Source: Kosakonia oryzendophytica
Lineage (GTDB): Bacteria > Pseudomonadota > Gammaproteobacteria > Enterobacterales > Enterobacteriaceae
Direction: 5' to 3'
Assembly (NCBI RefSeq): GCF_900094925.1
Contig: NZ_FMAY01000010.1
Span: 1 to 64,000 of the forward strand
Length of the DNA stretch: 64,000 nt
Positions 51,977 to 62,547 of this stretch are shown piece after piece; positions within the stretch are counted from its first letter, which is position 1; each line of letters starts with the position of its first letter. A program made the translations under genes and the position numbers. The notes under the pieces are model-generated. The model did not search any database, was not told where the DNA came from, and was given only the letters and a program-made list of their open reading frames with translations.

Positions 51977-53620
51977 TTAGCGTATTTCCAGCAGCGCATT
52001 AAAGAGCGTGCTTGCGGTCTGAAGAACCTGCGCGTTGGCCAGATAATATTGCTGATAACGTTGCAGGTTGCCGTACTCTTCATCGAGGTTAACCCCGGAG
52101 ATCGACTGCTGCTGGTTGCTCAGTTGCGTTACCACGTTAGTCTGCGTCGTACTGCTGGTTTTCAGCGTCGACGTTTTGTTACCCACATCGCTCACCAGCG
52201 TGGCATAGGCATCGGTAAAGGTTTTATTACCGCCGACTTTCTTGGCACTTTGCAGGTTGAGCAGCGCCTGCCCGTTGCGGTTGTCGCTCGCACCGTCGCC
52301 GGCAACAGACGCCATCGCAATTTTCGACTCATCGGTGATCGCCACGCTCATATTCACAATCGCGTTGCTCACCGGCTTGACGGTAAAACTGTCGTTGGCG
52401 GCAGCCGTACCACTGACGCTGACCTTCAGCCCGTCAAAATTCAACGAGCCATCGGTGGAATCTGGTGTAACGTTGAAGGACGTATTGTTGGACAAACGCG
52501 TCACGGTCCAGTTGCTGCCATCGTAAGCCACTTTGTAGTCAGTCGCCTGAACAGCCGTACTGTCGCTGACCGCGGGTGATAATGCGGCGGTGCCAGTATT
52601 TTTGCCGTTGCCTAAGGCAGACGGCGCACCGATGGTAAAGAAGTTTGTACCCTGTACACCGACTGAATCGTAACCCTGGGTGTGCTGTTTGTTGAACGCA
52701 TCAGCAAATGACAACGCCAGTTGGCCCAGGGTATTACGCGTCTGATCCAGATCCTGTGAACGGAAGGCCAGCAAACCGCCCAGAGACCCCGTAGTAATCA
52801 GTCTCTCCGGGATCTCAACATTGCCGGCAGTATTGTCGACATAGGCAACCGTGGTACGAGATGCGTCAGCGCTGGAAGCCACTGCCGCCAGTTGGCGAGA
52901 AGTACTGCCTTGCACCAGGGTGTAACCGTTAGCCATCGTCAGGTTATAGGTTTTACCATCCTGTACGCTAACTTCCACCCCGACGATCTTATTCAGCTCG
53001 CTGACCAACTGGTCACGCTGATCGAGCAAATCATTCGGAGATGCGCCCGCGCCAACGCCGGTCAGACGGGAAATCTGATCATTAAGGGAGGCGATCTGTT
53101 TGGTGTAGTTGTTGATTTGGTCAACACTTGAGCTGATAGACAGGTTAACCTGCTTATCCTGGTCACGCAGATACTGATCGGCCACCTTGAACTGGTTAAC
53201 CAGCGCACTGCCTTTACCTAACAGAGCCTGACGTGCTGCCGGATCTTCGGCGTTGCTCACCAACGTTTGCAGACTGGAGAAAAATCCCTGCAGGCTGGTC
53301 GAAAGCGTATTGGTAGTACCAGAGAGCACATCATCAATTTTTGACATCTGCTCATAGCGCGTAGTCAGCCCGCTGCTCTGGTTTTGCGCCGCGCGCAGCT
53401 GGTTAGTAATGAAAGCATCATACTCACGCTGAACACCCGAGACATAGACACCATTGCCAACCCAACCGCCAGCCCCCAGCGTACTGTTAGCCGACGACAA
53501 TACTGTCGTCTGACGGGTATAGCCAGCCACGTTATAGCTGGCAATGTTGTTACTCGAGGTATTAAGCGCTGCCTGGGCTGCAGCGAGCCCACTCATGGCG
53601 CTATTAATCAAACTGGACAT
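51977..53620 (-). CDS. flgK: Flagellar hook-associated protein FlgK (HAP1)
   Basis: FlgK is the first hook-filament junction protein. The 547-residue protein (E. coli 547) begins SSLINSAMSGLAAAQAALNT, the rod/hook-family N terminus, and ends ANAQVLQTASTLFNALLEIR, the matching C-terminal helix; the variable domain lies between. It is preceded by a sigma-28 promoter in the 75-base gap to flgJ. Confidence 0.97.
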   Translation of the reverse strand: MSSLINSAMSGLAAAQAALNTSSNNIASYNVAGYTRQTTVLSSANSTLGAGGWVGNGVYVSGVQREYDAFITNQLRAAQNQSSGLTTRYEQMSKIDDVLSGTTNTLSTSLQGFFSSLQTLVSNAEDPAARQALLGKGSALVNQFKVADQYLRDQDKQVNLSISSSVDQINNYTKQIASLNDQISRLTGVGAGASPNDLLDQRDQLVSELNKIVGVEVSVQDGKTYNLTMANGYTLVQGSTSRQLAAVASSADASRTTVAYVDNTAGNVEIPERLITTGSLGGLLAFRSQDLDQTRNTLGQLALSFADAFNKQHTQGYDSVGVQGTNFFTIGAPSALGNGKNTGTAALSPAVSDSTAVQATDYKVAYDGSNWTVTRLSNNTSFNVTPDSTDGSLNFDGLKVSVSGTAAANDSFTVKPVSNAIVNMSVAITDESKIAMASVAGDGASDNRNGQALLNLQSAKKVGGNKTFTDAYATLVSDVGNKTSTLKTSSTTQTNVVTQLSNQQQSISGVNLDEEYGNLQRYQQYYLANAQVLQTASTLFNALLEIR

Positions 53621-53662
53621 GGAGGTTCCTTATACACTTTCAGACATGAGTCCTGTTGACGA

Positions 53663-53689
53663 TTATCGGCAACCCAGAGCGAAACTTGA
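53663..53689 (-). promoter_or_regulatory. Sigma-28 (FliA) promoter of flgKL
   Basis: On the minus strand TCAAGTTT, eleven bases, then GCCGATAA match the sigma-28 consensus TAAAGTTT-N11-GCCGATAA with a single mismatch. It lies 43 bases upstream of the flgK start. Confidence 0.85.
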
Positions 53690-53695
53690 GATATT

Positions 53696-54652
53696 TCAGA
53701 ACAGATTTTCGATGTCGCTGTTATAGGCTTTGCTGACTTTTTCACCCATAGATTTAAGCTGTTGGATCATACTCGTCAGCTTACGGGCATAGTTCGGATC
53801 GGTCGCATAACCGGCGTTTTGCAACGCTTGTGCGCCCTGTTCCGCCGTTGCTGCCGTCGTGACCGCCGCATAGCGTTTATTGCGCGTCAGCATGCCTACA
53901 TAATCAGACAATGCTTCGAGATACGAGCTGTACACACGGAATTTTGCTTTGACTTTAACCGCCTCGCCATTCTCATATTCCGTGGTGGTGATCTCGGTGG
54001 TTGGTCCTTTCCAGTTCGGTGTCGCTTTCACACCGAAAATGTTAAAGCTCGGCTCACCGTTCTCACGCGGGATCTGCCGTTGGCCCCAGCCGGATTCGAG
54101 AGCAGCCTGCGCGAGGATCAAGTGATGCGGAACACCGCTCTGCTGGCTGGCCAGTCGCGCCGGAAGCGAAAGCTGGGCAAGGAAGTCTTTGCTGTCACCC
54201 GTCAACGGTTCATCACTGTCGTCAGGCGCTTTTGGCATAGCCTTACGCACTAACTGCGTCAGCGCCTGGTTTTGATAACTGGTCACCGTTTCCAGAGGGA
54301 ACTTCATCGGCACCTGTTGCATTTGATCGGCGGGATCTACCGGCGCCTGTTCGTCGGTCATCTGTTTCACCATCATATCCGCCAGCCCCAGACCTTTGCC
54401 TGCGGTCATCTGCTGGGCAATCTGTTGGTCATACATGCTGGTGTACAGCCGGGTTGAATCGCTACTGAAAATACCGTCTTTTGGCAGGGCGTCGCGCATG
54501 CTTTTTAGCATCATTTGCACAAACATCCCTTCCACCTGGCGCGCTACCGGCCGCAGGTTAGCTTTCGGATCCTGTCCGGCCTTTGATTTCAGTTCATTCA
54601 GCGACTGCGCGTCCCAGGCCGCGCTACTCAACAACCGGCTGTCAGTCAACAT
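53696..54652 (-). CDS. flgJ: Flagellar rod-cap protein and muramidase FlgJ
   Basis: FlgJ caps the growing rod and cuts peptidoglycan to let it through. The 318-residue protein (Salmonella 316) has the N-terminal rod-cap domain (RQVEGMFVQMMLKSM) and the C-terminal glucosaminidase domain with LILAQAALESGWGQRQI, containing the catalytic glutamate. ATG 54652 overlaps the flgI stop by one base; the longer ORF to 54682 is inside flgI. Confidence 0.96.
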   Translation of the reverse strand: MLTDSRLLSSAAWDAQSLNELKSKAGQDPKANLRPVARQVEGMFVQMMLKSMRDALPKDGIFSSDSTRLYTSMYDQQIAQQMTAGKGLGLADMMVKQMTDEQAPVDPADQMQQVPMKFPLETVTSYQNQALTQLVRKAMPKAPDDSDEPLTGDSKDFLAQLSLPARLASQQSGVPHHLILAQAALESGWGQRQIPRENGEPSFNIFGVKATPNWKGPTTEITTTEYENGEAVKVKAKFRVYSSYLEALSDYVGMLTRNKRYAAVTTAATAEQGAQALQNAGYATDPNYARKLTSMIQQLKSMGEKVSKAYNSDIENLF

Positions 54653-55749
54653 TAGATGATCTCCAGTTTCGCACGCAGGCAACCTGCGCTTTGCATAGAC
54701 TGCAGAATCGACATCAGTTCCATTGGCGACGCACCCAGTGCGTTCAGTGCACGTACCACGCTATTCAGATTGGCGCTGGAGCGAACACTTTGCAGCGACC
54801 CACCACTCTGACGCAAATCGATCTGCGTTTGCGGCGTGACAACGGTTTGACCACCCCCAAACGGCGTATTCGGCTGGCTAACGTTAGCCTGCTGGTTCAC
54901 CGTCACGGAGAGGTTACCCTGCGCGACTGCGCAGTTATCCAGCGCCACTTCGCGGTTCATCACCACAGAGCCGGTACGGGAGTTAATGATCACTTTCGCA
55001 TCCTGTTGCGTTGTACCGACTTCCAGATTCTGAATATCCGCCAACAGACGCACCTGTGAGGTACCGCCGCTGGAGGTACGGATCTGCACGGTACGAGCAT
55101 CCAGCGCAGTCGCGCTACCATAACCACGGCTGCGGTTGATGGTATCGGCAATCTGCTGCGCCATGGTGAAATCTTCCTGATTCAGTTGCAGGTTTATGGT
55201 GTTACCCGCGCCAAATTGCGACGGCAGTTCACGCTCAATAACCGCTCCGCCGGTGATGCGACCGCCGTTGAGCTGGTTAACCTGTACGCTGCTGCCGCCA
55301 GCAGATGCACCTGCACCACCTACAAGAATGTTACCCTGCGCCAGCGCATACACCTGGCTGTCCACCCCTTTCAGCGGGGTCATCAGCAACGTGCCGCCGC
55401 GCAGGCTTTTTGCGTTCCCCATGGAAGAGACCACCACATCGATTGTCTGTCCCTGGCGGGCAAAGGCCGGGAATTGCGCAGTCACCATTACCGCCGCCAC
55501 GTTTTTTAATTGCATGTTGGTGCCAGTAGGAACGGTGATCCCCATCTGCGACAACATGTTATTTAATGTTTGCGTGGTAAACGGCGTTTGGGTGGTCTGG
55601 TCACCCGTGCCATCAAGCCCAACAACAAGGCCGTAGCCAATTAAGGAGTTTTCTCGTACGCCCTGTACGCTGGTGAGATCCCGGATACGGTCGGCCTGGG
55701 CGACAGTCGCCACCAGCACCAACGCGATTCCAGCCAGATATCTAAACAT
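54652..55749 (-). CDS. flgI: Flagellar P-ring protein FlgI
   Basis: FlgI forms the P ring in the peptidoglycan layer. The 365-residue protein (E. coli 365) has a signal peptide ending VAQA, followed by [21 protein letters not shown], the typical mature start, and the C-terminal [19 protein letters not shown]. It lies 12 bases after flgH. Confidence 0.98.
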   Translation of the reverse strand: MFRYLAGIALVLVATVAQADRIRDLTSVQGVRENSLIGYGLVVGLDGTGDQTTQTPFTTQTLNNMLSQMGITVPTGTNMQLKNVAAVMVTAQFPAFARQGQTIDVVVSSMGNAKSLRGGTLLMTPLKGVDSQVYALAQGNILVGGAGASAGGSSVQVNQLNGGRITGGAVIERELPSQFGAGNTINLQLNQEDFTMAQQIADTINRSRGYGSATALDARTVQIRTSSGGTSQVRLLADIQNLEVGTTQQDAKVIINSRTGSVVMNREVALDNCAVAQGNLSVTVNQQANVSQPNTPFGGGQTVVTPQTQIDLRQSGGSLQSVRSSANLNSVVRALNALGASPMELMSILQSMQSAGCLRAKLEII

Positions 55750-55761
55750 AATTCACCCCGG

Positions 55762-56460
55762 TTACATCGGCGATAAGTTGAGGAAGAAACGCTGCAGCCA
55801 GCCCATCGTCTGCGCTTCGTTAATGTAGCCATTGCCGACATATTCGATGCGCGCATCAGCCACCTGAGTAGACTGAACCGTGTTGCTGCCGCTGATGGTG
55901 CGTGGGTTCACAACACCTGAGAAGCGGATGAATTCAGTGCCCTGGTTAATGGCGATCTGTTTTTCACCCACAACATGTAAATTGCCATTGATCAGCACCT
56001 GGTCGACCGTCACAGTCAACGTGCCGCTAAATGTGTTACTGGCGTTCGCGCCGCCTTTACCGGCGAAGGTGTTACTCCCGGAAGAACTCAGATCGGCACG
56101 TGCGTTGCCAAAAAGACCTTCAAGGTAACGAGGCGTCGTATCGATACCAAAACTGGATTTGCCATCGCGGCTGGCATTGGCCGATGAACTCTTACTGGCG
56201 CTCACGTTTTCTTGCAACGTGATCGTCAGCATATCGCCCACGTTACGCGGACGGCGGTCTTCAAACAGTGGCTGATAGCCATAGTTTATTGGCTGCGCGG
56301 TCTGATAAATCGAGCCATTCACTAAAGGCACTGGACCCGGGATCGGTTGAGCGGAGGTCGCTCCTTCTACCAATGGTTTTGAAGGAACCCAGGCACATCC
56401 GGTCAGGGTAACGGCCAGTAAAGCCATAATTGGGTAGCGGCGCGCGGCGTATTTTTGCAT
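55762..56460 (-). CDS. flgH: Flagellar L-ring lipoprotein FlgH
   Basis: FlgH forms the L ring in the outer membrane. The 232-residue protein equals E. coli FlgH when started at ATG 56460 ([10 protein letters not shown], as in Salmonella); ATG 56469 three codons upstream is the alternative. The lipobox LTGC follows the signal, and the conserved [20 protein letters not shown] and [19 protein letters not shown] are present. Confidence 0.96.
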   Translation of the reverse strand: MQKYAARRYPIMALLAVTLTGCAWVPSKPLVEGATSAQPIPGPVPLVNGSIYQTAQPINYGYQPLFEDRRPRNVGDMLTITLQENVSASKSSSANASRDGKSSFGIDTTPRYLEGLFGNARADLSSSGSNTFAGKGGANASNTFSGTLTVTVDQVLINGNLHVVGEKQIAINQGTEFIRFSGVVNPRTISGSNTVQSTQVADARIEYVGNGYINEAQTMGWLQRFFLNLSPM

Positions 56461-56520
56461 TGCATTCATCTTCGAAATCAGGGTTCCGGTACGGCAGCAA
56501 CTACCGCACCGGATAACGCC

Positions 56521-57315
<795 letters not shown>

Positions 57316-57318
57316 TTA

Positions 57319-58074
57319 TTAGCCCAGTGACAGCAACTGATTGGCGCGTTGCGCGTTTTCATCAACGCTGCCGATCACCTTCATCTGCATTTCGAAGCGA
57401 CGTGCGCTGGCAATCATGTCGGTCATCGCTTCAACGGGTTTAACGTTGCTGCCTTCCAGCACGCCCGACATCACACGGACAGAGGCATCGGCTTGCAACG
57501 TCGTGCCACGCGTGGCTTGCGCGGCCTGGCTCACACGGAACAGACCATCATCGCCACGCACCACTTCTTTACCTTCCGCTTTAACCAGCTTCAGCTTGCC
57601 TACCGGTGCAATGGTATTCGCCGAATCGCCAGGATTAAGCGCAGAAATCGTACCGTCAGCGGCAATCGTGATCTGCGAGCCTTCCGGCACAGAGATCGGA
57701 CCCGCCTCACCAATCACCGGGTGGCCCTGAATGGTCAACTGACCGGTAGGACCGACCTGAATATTACCGTTGCGGGTATACCCTTCCGAACCATCCGCGG
57801 TCTGAACGGCTAACCAACCGTTCTGCTGTAACGCCACATCAAGTGGGCGAGAGGTGTAATCCAGCTGACCGGGCGTCATATCGGCACCCGGTGTAGACGC
57901 CACCACCAAAGTACGGGTCGGTAACGAAAGCCCTTCAACAGGTACTGCACGCAGCGCATTAAGCTGCGCACGGAAGCCCGGCGTTGAAGCATTCGCAAGG
58001 TTGCTGGCGGTGACAGCCTGCTGATTCAGCGTTTGGCTGGCGGCGCCCATCGCGGTGTATATTGCGTGATCCAT
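57319..58074 (-). CDS. flgF: Flagellar proximal rod protein FlgF
   Basis: FlgF is a proximal rod component. The 251-residue protein equals E. coli FlgF, with the N-terminal AIYTAMGAASQTLNQQAVTA and SNLANASTPGFRAQ, and the C-terminal block TDMIASARRFEMQMKVI typical of rod proteins. It lies between flgE and flgG. Confidence 0.97.
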   Translation of the reverse strand: MDHAIYTAMGAASQTLNQQAVTASNLANASTPGFRAQLNALRAVPVEGLSLPTRTLVVASTPGADMTPGQLDYTSRPLDVALQQNGWLAVQTADGSEGYTRNGNIQVGPTGQLTIQGHPVIGEAGPISVPEGSQITIAADGTISALNPGDSANTIAPVGKLKLVKAEGKEVVRGDDGLFRVSQAAQATRGTTLQADASVRVMSGVLEGSNVKPVEAMTDMIASARRFEMQMKVIGSVDENAQRANQLLSLG

Positions 58075-58094
58075 TAAGCCATCCCGTCAGATGA

Positions 58095-59303
58095 TTAACG
58101 CAGGTTAACCAGCGTGTTAAGGATCTGGTCCTGGGTTTTGATAGTCTGCGCGTTCGACTGATAGTTACGCTGCGCGACGATCATGTTCACCAGTTCTTTA
58201 CTCAGATCCACGTTTGATGCTTCAAGCGCACCGTTGGTCAACTTACCGAAATTACCGGTACCTGCAGCCCCTAACAGCGCAACACCGGAAGACGAGGTTG
58301 CGGACCAAACGTTGTTACCTTCAGATTTCAAGCCTTCGGAGTTAGCGAAGTTCGCCAGAACGATCTGCCCAAGCACCTGTTTCTGCTCGTTGGAGTAGTT
58401 CCCCACAACGGTGCCATCTTCGTTAATCTGGTAGCTCACCAGGTCGCCCGGTTTGTAACCGTTCTGCGTGGTGCCGACAATGTTGTTAGAGCCGGTGTTC
58501 TGCTGCATGGAGTTAAGGAAACTCAGCGAGAACGTTGCCGGGGTTGCACCATTGATGGTACCCGTGGTGATGGAGGCAGAAGTCCCGCCCGTCAGCGCAC
58601 CGTTAGTATTGAAGGTCATGGTGGTTGCAAGCGTTGCCGTACTGCCACTCACACTGCTGTCCTGGGTATAAACATCCCAGGTATTCGCTGTGGCACTCTT
58701 CACAAAATAGACGTTCATGTCATGGGCGTTACCCTGGCTGTCGTAGACAGTGACGGAACCTTTTTTGTTATAGGTGCTGGCGTTAGTGGGGTCGAACGGC
58801 GTAACCGCCGGGGTAGTGTCCGTGGAGTTCAGGTTGATCTGCATCGATGCCGTGGTGGTGATTTTCGCCGCCATCAGCGTGTTCGGAATGGTGATACCTG
58901 TCGGGTTCGCACCAGTCTGTACTGTCGGCGGTGTACCGGTAGCCGGGTAGCCGGTTATCTGCATACCCTGCATGTTCACCAGGTTGCGGTTTTCGTCCAG
59001 TTTGAACTGGCCGTTACGGCTGTAATACACAGAACCGTTGCTGTCGACCACACGGAAGAAACCGTTTCCGCTCAATGCAACGTCAAGACCACGACCGGTG
59101 TTGGTGGTGGTACCATCGCTAAAGTCCTGGGTAATGCCCGCCACTTTAACACCGAGCCCCACTTTAGAACCGGCGAACATATCAGCGAAGGACGCAGATC
59201 CGGATTTAAAGCCATAAGTGGCGGAGTTGGCAATGTTGTTACCAATGACATCGAGGTTGGTGGCCGCAGCATTCAGGCCGCTGACCGCTTGTGAAAAGGC
59301 CAT
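58095..59303 (-). CDS. flgE: Flagellar hook protein FlgE
   Basis: FlgE polymerises into the flagellar hook. The 402-residue protein equals E. coli FlgE, with N-terminal FSQAVSGLNAAATNLDVIGN and C-terminal LVNMIVAQRNYQSNAQTIKT, and a threonine/serine-rich middle domain. Its N terminus lies 27 bases after flgD. Confidence 0.98.
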   Translation of the reverse strand: MAFSQAVSGLNAAATNLDVIGNNIANSATYGFKSGSASFADMFAGSKVGLGVKVAGITQDFSDGTTTNTGRGLDVALSGNGFFRVVDSNGSVYYSRNGQFKLDENRNLVNMQGMQITGYPATGTPPTVQTGANPTGITIPNTLMAAKITTTASMQINLNSTDTTPAVTPFDPTNASTYNKKGSVTVYDSQGNAHDMNVYFVKSATANTWDVYTQDSSVSGSTATLATTMTFNTNGALTGGTSASITTGTINGATPATFSLSFLNSMQQNTGSNNIVGTTQNGYKPGDLVSYQINEDGTVVGNYSNEQKQVLGQIVLANFANSEGLKSEGNNVWSATSSSGVALLGAAGTGNFGKLTNGALEASNVDLSKELVNMIVAQRNYQSNAQTIKTQDQILNTLVNLR

Positions 59304-59330
59304 GACTTACTCCTGATAAGTGTTAAGGCT

Positions 59331-60011
59331 TTAAATAATCTGCCGTACTTCGTCGAGGGTGGTAGTACCGTAGGTACCCAAATCTAATGTGCTCCCGTTA
59401 CTATTGCGGGTCACACCTTGCACCAGCGCAAACTGCAGAGGTTGAGCAACCAACTGCGTTGAGCCTGAGCTGGCAGCGATAGAGACTTTATAAGAGCCAT
59501 CTGGCGCTGCTGTACCATCAGAAAGTTTGCCGTCCCAGCTAAAGGTATGGACGCCCGCTTTCAGCGCGCCAATATCAATGGTGCGCACGACTGTGCCGTC
59601 TGCACTGGTCACCGTCGCGGTCACTTTGTCGGCAGCCTGAGTCAGCTCAACACCAAATGGCGTAGAGGTCTCTTTGCCCACAAGGATGGTTTGTCCTGGG
59701 ATCATGACACCGTGGCCAATCAGCGTCGTCGCCTGCATGGACTGGCTGTTATCAATCTGCCCGGAGATCGAGCCCAGTGTGGTATTCAGTTTTTCAATCC
59801 CGCTTACGGTACTGATCTGCGCAAGTTGCGTGGTCAGTTCATTGTTTTGCAGCGGGTTGGTCGGATCCTGGTTTTTCAACTGCGCGACCAGCAATGTCAG
59901 AAAGCTGCTCTGCAGGTCGGAAGCGCTGTTAGTCCCAGTGGTAGTTGTACCCTTCGTACTGGCTGCAGCGCCGGAGTTGGTCGGGTCATTAACTTTTACA
60001 GCGATAGACAT
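59331..60011 (-). CDS. flgD: Flagellar hook cap protein FlgD
   Basis: FlgD is the cap that guides hook assembly. The 226-residue protein (E. coli 231) has the N-terminal block FLTLLVAQLKNQDPTNPLQN with QLAQISTVSGIEKLN, and the C-terminal Ig-like/Tudor domain (FSWDGKLSDGTAAPDGSY). It is slightly short in the N-terminal linker. Confidence 0.96.
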   Translation of the reverse strand: MSIAVKVNDPTNSGAAASTKGTTTTGTNSASDLQSSFLTLLVAQLKNQDPTNPLQNNELTTQLAQISTVSGIEKLNTTLGSISGQIDNSQSMQATTLIGHGVMIPGQTILVGKETSTPFGVELTQAADKVTATVTSADGTVVRTIDIGALKAGVHTFSWDGKLSDGTAAPDGSYKVSIAASSGSTQLVAQPLQFALVQGVTRNSNGSTLDLGTYGTTTLDEVRQII

Positions 60012-60025
60012 GCTGTGCGTCTCCT

Positions 60026-60430
60026 TTACTGGCCGAGGGTCAGGGTCTTGAGCATCATGCTCTTAACCGTATTCAGTACTTCAACGTTTGCCTGATAGCT
60101 GCGTGAAGCGGACATGGTGTTGACCATTTCCCCGACCACATCAACGTTCGGCATTTTGACGTAACCATTGGCGTCCGCCAGCGGGTTACCCGGCTGGTAA
60201 ACCAGTTTGTCCGGCGCCTGGCTTTCAATAACATCCGCGACTTTTACACCGCCGGTCGCCTGACCTGGTGCGGCATCAACCTGGAAAACGACCTGTTTGG
60301 CGCGATAGGGTTGACCGTCCGGCCCGGTAACGCTGTCGGCGTTGGCAAGGTTACTGGCCGCCACGTTCATACGTTTTGACTGCGCCGCCAGCGCCGAGCC
60401 AGCGACATCAAAAATATTCAGTAAAGCCAT
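60026..60430 (-). CDS. flgC: Flagellar proximal rod protein FlgC
   Basis: FlgC is a proximal rod subunit. The 134-residue protein equals E. coli FlgC, with [20 protein letters not shown] at the start and [20 protein letters not shown] near the end. It lies three bases after flgB. Confidence 0.97.
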   Translation of the reverse strand: MALLNIFDVAGSALAAQSKRMNVAASNLANADSVTGPDGQPYRAKQVVFQVDAAPGQATGGVKVADVIESQAPDKLVYQPGNPLADANGYVKMPNVDVVGEMVNTMSASRSYQANVEVLNTVKSMMLKTLTLGQ

Positions 60431-60433
60431 CTA

Positions 60434-60850
60434 TCAATTCCCCCCTTGCAGAACACTCATCATGCTTTTGATCTGCCCGCCCAGTACCGTTAAACCGGTC
60501 TGGTATTTCACGCTGTTGTCCGCGAACTGCGTACGCTCACGATCCATATCCACGGTGTTGCCATCCAGAGAGGGCTGATCCGGGATGCGATACAGCAGAT
60601 CGGCAGACGGCGGGGTCATTGCTTGCGCAGGAATATGACGGGAAGAGGTCAGCGCCAATGAAACACCACTCTCTTCAGCACGACCGCGCTCCATGACTTT
60701 TTTCAGTTCACTGGCGAAATCAATATCGCGCGCCTGGTACCCCGGGGTATCGGCGTTGGCAATGTTTGCCGACAGGATTTCCTGGCGCTGGGCGCTCAGG
60801 TTCAGCGCTTCTTGCTGAAAACGCAGTGCGGCATCAAGTTTATCGAGCAT
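60434..60850 (-). CDS. flgB: Flagellar proximal rod protein FlgB
   Basis: FlgB is the base of the proximal rod and the first gene of the flgBCDEFGHIJKL operon. The 138-residue protein equals E. coli FlgB, with [20 protein letters not shown] and [12 protein letters not shown]. The 158 bases to divergent flgA should hold the FlhDC-dependent class 2 promoters; I cannot place the FlhDC boxes by eye. Confidence 0.97.
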   Translation of the reverse strand: MLDKLDAALRFQQEALNLSAQRQEILSANIANADTPGYQARDIDFASELKKVMERGRAEESGVSLALTSSRHIPAQAMTPPSADLLYRIPDQPSLDGNTVDMDRERTQFADNSVKYQTGLTVLGGQIKSMMSVLQGGN

Positions 60851-61008
60851 GGCTCCCCCACTGATGACAATTATTTAGCCAACAGCTTAAATCTCCTTAC
60901 GCAAGCCTTATCGTTGGAATAAGCGCAAAATGCGTCGCTATTTATTGCGTTGATAGATTTGCCATGCGGTTAAAATCTCCTCATTCCATTAACAGGCAGG
61001 AGTCTGCG

Positions 61009-61668
61009 ATGATCACTCTGAAAGGCTGTGTGGCTGCGGCCTTACTGTTATTAAGCCCGCTAACGCAGGCGGCCGACTTACAGGCGCAACTCACCGCTTT
61101 TTTTGCTCAACGTCTTGCTGGATTTAGTGATGAGGTAGTGGTAAATATACGCACCCCGGAAAATCAGCGTTCCACCTGCGATCAGCCCGAGCTGAGCGTC
61201 ATCGGAAATGCTAAACTGTGGGGTAATCTGAGTGTTCAGGCGAATTGCGCCGGCGCAAAGCGCTATTTGCAAGTGAACGTTCAGGCGACGGGTAACTATG
61301 TTGTGGCCGCACAAGCAGTCGCGCGCGGCAGCACGTTACAGCCGGGCAGCGTGAAATTAGCGCGCGGCCGTCTCGATCAGTTACCGCCGAGAACGATGCT
61401 GGATATCACCCAGGCGCAGGATGCGGTAAGTTTGCGCGATCTCGCACCCGACCAACCGATACAACTGTCTATGCTGCGCCAGACATGGCGTATAAAAGCG
61501 GGACAGCGTGTGCAGGTTGTGGCGACAGGCGATGGCTTTAGTGTGAACGGCGAAGGTCTTGCTCTGAACAACGCATCGGTGGCGCAAAACGCCCGTGTGC
61601 GCATGTCTTCAGGCCAGATTGTCAGCGGGATTGTGAACGCTGATGGGAATATTCTGATTAACCTATAA
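61009..61668 (+). CDS. flgA: Flagellar P-ring assembly chaperone FlgA
   Basis: FlgA is a periplasmic chaperone for P-ring assembly. The 219-residue protein equals E. coli FlgA when started at ATG 61009, which has AGGAG seven bases upstream. It has a signal peptide cleaved after TQAA and a C-terminal SAF-type domain (RGSTLQPGSVKLARGRLDQL and IKAGQRVQVVATGDGFSV). It is divergent from flgB. Confidence 0.97.
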   Translation: MITLKGCVAAALLLLSPLTQAADLQAQLTAFFAQRLAGFSDEVVVNIRTPENQRSTCDQPELSVIGNAKLWGNLSVQANCAGAKRYLQVNVQATGNYVVAAQAVARGSTLQPGSVKLARGRLDQLPPRTMLDITQAQDAVSLRDLAPDQPIQLSMLRQTWRIKAGQRVQVVATGDGFSVNGEGLALNNASVAQNARVRMSSGQIVSGIVNADGNILINL

Positions 61669-61674
61669 TCTTTT

Positions 61675-61701
61675 TAAAGAATTTGCGTCGGCTGCCGATA
61701 T
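61675..61701 (+). promoter_or_regulatory. Sigma-28 (FliA) promoter of flgMN
   Basis: TAAA, fifteen bases, then GCCGATAT match the sigma-28 consensus TAAA-N15-GCCGATAA. It begins just after the flgA stop, 61 bases before the flgM start, so flgMN can be transcribed from here in addition to flgA read-through. Confidence 0.85.
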
Positions 61702-61761
61702 ATAAGCAACGACTACAGATACAGGCCCCAAACGCCGGGGAACCTCAGTGAGGACTACACT

Positions 61762-62055
61762 ATGAGCATTGATCGGACATCGCCCCTCAAGCCGGTAAAC
61801 ACTGTACAACAGCGTGAAGCCAGCGAGGCCCAAACGCAAAAAACGCGTCTGGAAAAATCCGCGACGACGAACAGCACCAACGTCACCATTAGCGGCGCTC
61901 AGGCTAAGCTGATGCAGGCAGGGGCAAATGACATCAATACAGAACGCGTCGAGCAACTGAAAACCGCGATCCGTAATGGTGAACTGAAGATGGACACTGG
62001 CAAAATCGCCGATGCCCTGATTGACGAAGCGAAGAGTTACTTGCAGAGTAAATAA
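61762..62055 (+). CDS. flgM: Anti-sigma-28 factor FlgM
   Basis: FlgM binds FliA until it is exported through the finished hook. The 97-residue protein equals E. coli/Salmonella FlgM, starting [12 protein letters not shown] and with the C-terminal sigma-binding helices ([20 protein letters not shown], ending [10 protein letters not shown]). Confidence 0.97.
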   Translation: MSIDRTSPLKPVNTVQQREASEAQTQKTRLEKSATTNSTNVTISGAQAKLMQAGANDINTERVEQLKTAIRNGELKMDTGKIADALIDEAKSYLQSK

Positions 62056-62059
62056 CAGT

Positions 62060-62482
62060 ATGAACCGACTGTCAGACATCCTTGATCAAATGACAGTTAT
62101 CCTGAGCGCTCTCAAAGACGTGATGGATGCTGAGCAAAAACAGCTTTCCGTGGGCCACATTAATGGCAGCGCGTTACAGCGTATTACGGAAGAAAAAAGC
62201 TCCTTGCTCGCAACTCTGGACTACCTTGAGCAACAACGCCGGGCGACGCAGAAAACGCAACATAGCGCAAATGACGATATCGCCGTTCGCTGGCAAACCA
62301 TTACTCAAAAGACGCAGCATCTGCGTGACCTGAACCAGCACAACGGATGGTTGCTGGAAGGGCAAATCGCGCGCAATCAACAAGCGCTGGACGTTCTGAA
62401 ACCGCATCAGGAACCCGGGCTTTACGGCGCGAATGGTTATACCTCTACCGCCAACCGTGGCGGAAAGAAAATCTCTATTTAG
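62060..62482 (+). CDS. flgN: Flagellar export chaperone FlgN
   Basis: FlgN is the chaperone of FlgK and FlgL and affects flgM translation. The 140-residue helical protein (E. coli 138) starts MNRLSDILDQM at ATG 62060, four bases after the flgM stop. The upstream in-frame ATG at 62021 lies inside flgM. The Shine-Dalgarno is weak, so translation may depend on coupling with flgM. Confidence 0.95.
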   Translation: MNRLSDILDQMTVILSALKDVMDAEQKQLSVGHINGSALQRITEEKSSLLATLDYLEQQRRATQKTQHSANDDIAVRWQTITQKTQHLRDLNQHNGWLLEGQIARNQQALDVLKPHQEPGLYGANGYTSTANRGGKKISI

Positions 62483-62513
62483 ATCTGTTCAGGCAGTTAA
62501 TATTCTGATTTTT

Positions 62514-62545
62514 AGCCAGGGGATCCGTCCCCTGGCTGCCTTTCT
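62514..62545 (+). terminator. flgN hairpin terminator
   Basis: Perfect nine-base-pair stem AGCCAGGGG/CCCCTGGCT with loop ATCCGT, followed by GCCTTTCTGTTT. It lies between convergent flgN and murJ; the T-run is interrupted. Confidence 0.55.
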
Positions 62546-62547
62546 GT